DNA of 8,242 nucleotides, from NCBI GenBank assembly GCA_030591795.1, contig JAUVAJ010000058.1, positions 1 through 8,242 of the forward strand, in the 5' to 3' direction. The stretch comes from Desulfuromonadales bacterium. GTDB taxonomy: Bacteria > Desulfobacterota > Desulfuromonadia > Desulfuromonadales > UBA2294. The position numbers were made by a program, and so were the translations under genes. Below are positions 6,397 to 8,242 of the stretch, piece after piece; within the stretch, counting starts at the first letter, position 1; every line of letters starts with the position of its first letter. The notes beneath the pieces are model-generated. The model was not told the DNA's origin. It was given only the letters and a program-made list of their open reading frames with translations, and did no database searches.

Positions 6397-7095
6397 ATGG
6401 AGTCCAGATTAAAGTCTTTGCAGGAGCGTCTCGGCTATCGGTTTAACGACGTGACCTTGTTACATAAGGCGTTGACCCATAAATCTTATAGCAACGAAAG
6501 TGCGGACGACTCAAACGCTTGCAATGAAAGACTTGAGTTTCTCGGCGATGCTGTACTGGATCTTGTGATCAGCCAGCATACTTTTAAAAAATACCCTGAC
6601 CTGCAGGAAGGTGAACTGACAAGAATTCGGGCGGAATTGGTGAGTGAGAAAAACCTTTCGCTGTTGGCCAGCAAACTTGAAGTTGGGCCATGTTTGTTGC
6701 TCGGTCGGGGCGAGCGTCGAAGCGGTGGAGAACAAAAGAGCAGCCTGTTGGCCGATTCTATGGAAGCCTTGTTCGGGGCAATTTTTTGTGACAGCGATTA
6801 TGACACTGCCCGGTCAGTTGTTTCGGGCTTATTCGATGATGCGATTGTCAGTGCTGCGCGTAAAGAGTACGATCTGGACTACAAGACTAAACTGCAGGAG
6901 CTTTGCCAGAAAAAATATCGTAATCCTCCTGAGTATCGCCTGATCAATGCTACGGGTCCCGATCATCAGAAGATTTATGAAGTTGAGGTCCTGTTGACTG
7001 GAGAATCGCTCGGTCGCGGTACCGGTAGGTCAAAAAAAACGGCTGAGCAGCAAGCCGCCCAGGTGGCACTTGATCGGTTACAGAGACAATTGTGA
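6397..7095 (+). CDS. rnc: Ribonuclease III
   Basis: Cuts double-stranded RNA, including the rRNA precursor stems, as a Mg2+-dependent homodimer. The 232-residue protein is of normal length. The catalytic domain (1 to about 150) carries the signature NERLEFLGD at 43-51 with E47 and D51, and D120 and E123 in LADSMEALFGAIF, so all four key acidic residues are present. A double-stranded RNA-binding domain covers about 160-230, with GPDH and the RSKKTAEQQAAQVAL helix. The ATG at 6397 has a good AAGAGG site (6385-6390) 6 bases upstream, so the longer in-frame GTG at 6349 is rejected. It heads the plus-strand operon, is followed by an overlapping radical SAM gene, and then by era, the common rnc-era pairing for ribosome maturation. 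Confidence 0.97.
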   Translation: MESRLKSLQERLGYRFNDVTLLHKALTHKSYSNESADDSNACNERLEFLGDAVLDLVISQHTFKKYPDLQEGELTRIRAELVSEKNLSLLASKLEVGPCLLLGRGERRSGGEQKSSLLADSMEALFGAIFCDSDYDTARSVVSGLFDDAIVSAARKEYDLDYKTKLQELCQKKYRNPPEYRLINATGPDHQKIYEVEVLLTGESLGRGTGRSKKTAEQQAAQVALDRLQRQL

Positions 7096-8105
7096 AAATT
7101 TTCCCGATCTTTATCCCTAATGCTGGCTGTCCGGGTGGATGTGTTTATTGTGATCAACGTTTAAACAGCGGCGTTGTCCAGGCGCCAACTCCGGATGAAG
7201 TTTCCCGGTTGTTGAAGCAGCTGTTGCCGGCTGAAGGTCTTGATCAGGTCGCGTTTTACGGTGGGTCATTTACCGCTTTGCCGGAGATTTTGCAGGATGA
7301 ATATCTGGCTACGGTACGTCCCTTTATTGCTAGCGGGCAGGTTGGCGGTATTCGCCTTTCTACACGTCCGGACAGGATCAATCGCGAGTGTGCAGTACGG
7401 CTCCAGTACTTCGGGGTCGAGACAGTAGAGCTCGGCTGCCAGTCGTTTTCTGAAACGGTGTTGCAGGCCAGCGGCAGGGCGTGTACTGTTGCCGCGCACG
7501 CCACGGCGATTAACCTGTTGCGCGATGCCGGTCTGAAAGTCGGCATACAGCTGATGCCCGGATTGCCCGGGGCGACTGATGGTGAGGCTTGCGAGTCGTT
7601 GCATAAAGCCTTACAGCTGATGCCTGACTTTTTAAGGATTTATCCGACAGTGGTTCTCTCCGGAACTCAGCTGGCAAAAGACTGGCGTAACGGGCGATAT
7701 CTGCCGATGAGTCTGGAACATGCAGTTGAGGTTTGTGCGGACATGGCACTGATCAGTCATGCTGCCGGTGTGCCGATCCTGCGTTTCGGACTTCAGGCAT
7801 CGGCCGAACTTGACTCAGGTGCTGTGTTGGCTGGGCCTTACCACCCGGCGTTTGGTGCCCTTGTACAGTCATGCCTCTGGTCGCGAGCCATAATGCAACT
7901 GACTGAAGAGGTTAACTCGTTCGTTGTCCAGGTGCACCCGCGGGATCTTTCTGCTGTAGTTGGCCAGCGACGCAGCAATCTGCAATATTTACAGAGGCAA
8001 CGTCCAGGTCTGGAAATCAAGGTTTCTGATAGTGTATCGCGTGGATTGATGCAAACAGAGCATCAGACAGTCGAAATGATGGCCTTTGCGGCCGGGAACA
8101 GGTGA
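7092..8105 (+). CDS. Elp3-like radical SAM protein between rnc and era
   Basis: A 337-residue protein whose N-terminus holds the 4Fe-4S motif C13-x3-C17-x2-C20 (GCPGGCVYC). Further radical SAM features follow: YGGSF at 56-60, ELGCQSF at 113-119, QLMPGLPG at 153-160, and RIYPTVVLSGTQLAK from 182. This last stretch is typical of the Elp3/YhcC branch of radical SAM proteins. Elp3 itself modifies wobble uridines in tRNA using a radical SAM and an acetyltransferase domain. This protein ends about where the catalytic barrel ends and lacks the GNAT acetyltransferase domain, so its reaction is not known to me. The start is GTG at 7092, overlapping the rnc stop as GTGA, which suggests translational coupling. 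Its stop at 8105 lies 6 bases before era. A coproporphyrinogen-oxidase-like HemN role is less likely, since the sequence motifs are Elp3-like. Confidence 0.85.
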   Translation: MKIFPIFIPNAGCPGGCVYCDQRLNSGVVQAPTPDEVSRLLKQLLPAEGLDQVAFYGGSFTALPEILQDEYLATVRPFIASGQVGGIRLSTRPDRINRECAVRLQYFGVETVELGCQSFSETVLQASGRACTVAAHATAINLLRDAGLKVGIQLMPGLPGATDGEACESLHKALQLMPDFLRIYPTVVLSGTQLAKDWRNGRYLPMSLEHAVEVCADMALISHAAGVPILRFGLQASAELDSGAVLAGPYHPAFGALVQSCLWSRAIMQLTEEVNSFVVQVHPRDLSAVVGQRRSNLQYLQRQRPGLEIKVSDSVSRGLMQTEHQTVEMMAFAAGNR

Positions 8106-8111
8106 TAGAGA

Positions 8112-8242
8112 TTGAGTGAAAATAACGCATATAAATCTGGTTTTGTGTCAATTATCGGACGGCCGAATGTTGGTAAATCGACTCTGTTGAACCATCTGTT
8201 GGGTCAGAAAATTGCGATTGCGACCGACAAGCCACAGACGAC
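8112..8242 (+). CDS. era: GTPase Era, N-terminal fragment
   Basis: Only the first 43 codons are in the window. Era is a small GTPase that binds the 3' end of 16S rRNA and helps 30S assembly; the KH domain that binds RNA would lie beyond the edge. The visible part contains the G1 P-loop GRPNVGKST (16-24) followed by [19 protein letters not shown], which is the Era version of the G1 to switch I region (the related EngA/Der has a different continuation). The start is TTG at 8112, supported by an AGGTGA ribosome site at 8100-8105 that overlaps the stop of the preceding gene and lies 6 bases upstream. No nearby in-frame ATG exists. Confidence 0.93.
   Translation, partial: MSENNAYKSGFVSIIGRPNVGKSTLLNHLLGQKIAIATDKPQT

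Overview
The window holds two divergent housekeeping operons and the tail of a third, convergent gene. Gene content and order suggest a member of the Desulfuromonadales (the Geobacter / Pelobacter / Desulfuromonas side of the former Deltaproteobacteria). The reasons are a TatD nuclease fused to a radical SAM domain, a RicT-type PSP1 protein in a Gram-negative setting, an rnc - radical SAM - era cluster, and a PilZ-like tail next door. This is inferred from protein families and gene order only. I see no insertion sequences, CRISPR arrays, phage genes, rRNA or tRNA.

Left edge (2-190, +): the last 62 residues of a PilZ-like protein. It converges on the left-pointing operon, with only 18 bases between the two stop codons and no clear terminator.

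Left-pointing operon (6212 down to 209, -): tmk, holB, ricT, metG, a TatD-radical SAM fusion, and a small unrecognised ORF. tmk and holB overlap by ATGA. holB and ricT are 88 bases apart, with a candidate internal promoter between them. ricT and metG are 20 bases apart. metG and the TatD fusion are separated by 64 bases that contain a 7-bp GC-rich hairpin. The order tmk - holB - ricT - metG - tatD matches the Bacillus subtilis chromosome (tmk, holB, yaaT, metS, yabD) once the extra Bacillus genes are ignored, so this is an old gene neighbourhood.

Divergent control region (about 6213-6396): two back-to-back sigma70-like promoters. TTGCTT-N17-TATAAT drives tmk on the minus strand, and TTGAAC-N17-TATACT drives rnc on the plus strand.

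Right-pointing operon (6397 to the right edge, +): rnc (RNase III), a stand-alone Elp3-like radical SAM protein that overlaps rnc by GTGA, and the first 43 codons of era, which starts at TTG and is cut by the window end.

The genes share a theme of nucleic-acid metabolism: dTTP supply, replisome clamp loading, tRNA charging, RNA processing and ribosome assembly. Three products carry iron-sulfur-type cysteine motifs: the two radical SAM domains and, by family knowledge, RicT. The least characterised parts are the TatD-radical SAM fusion, the Elp3-like protein, the basic tail of RicT and the small ORF after the fusion. I found no clearly new multi-gene defence or mobile system here.
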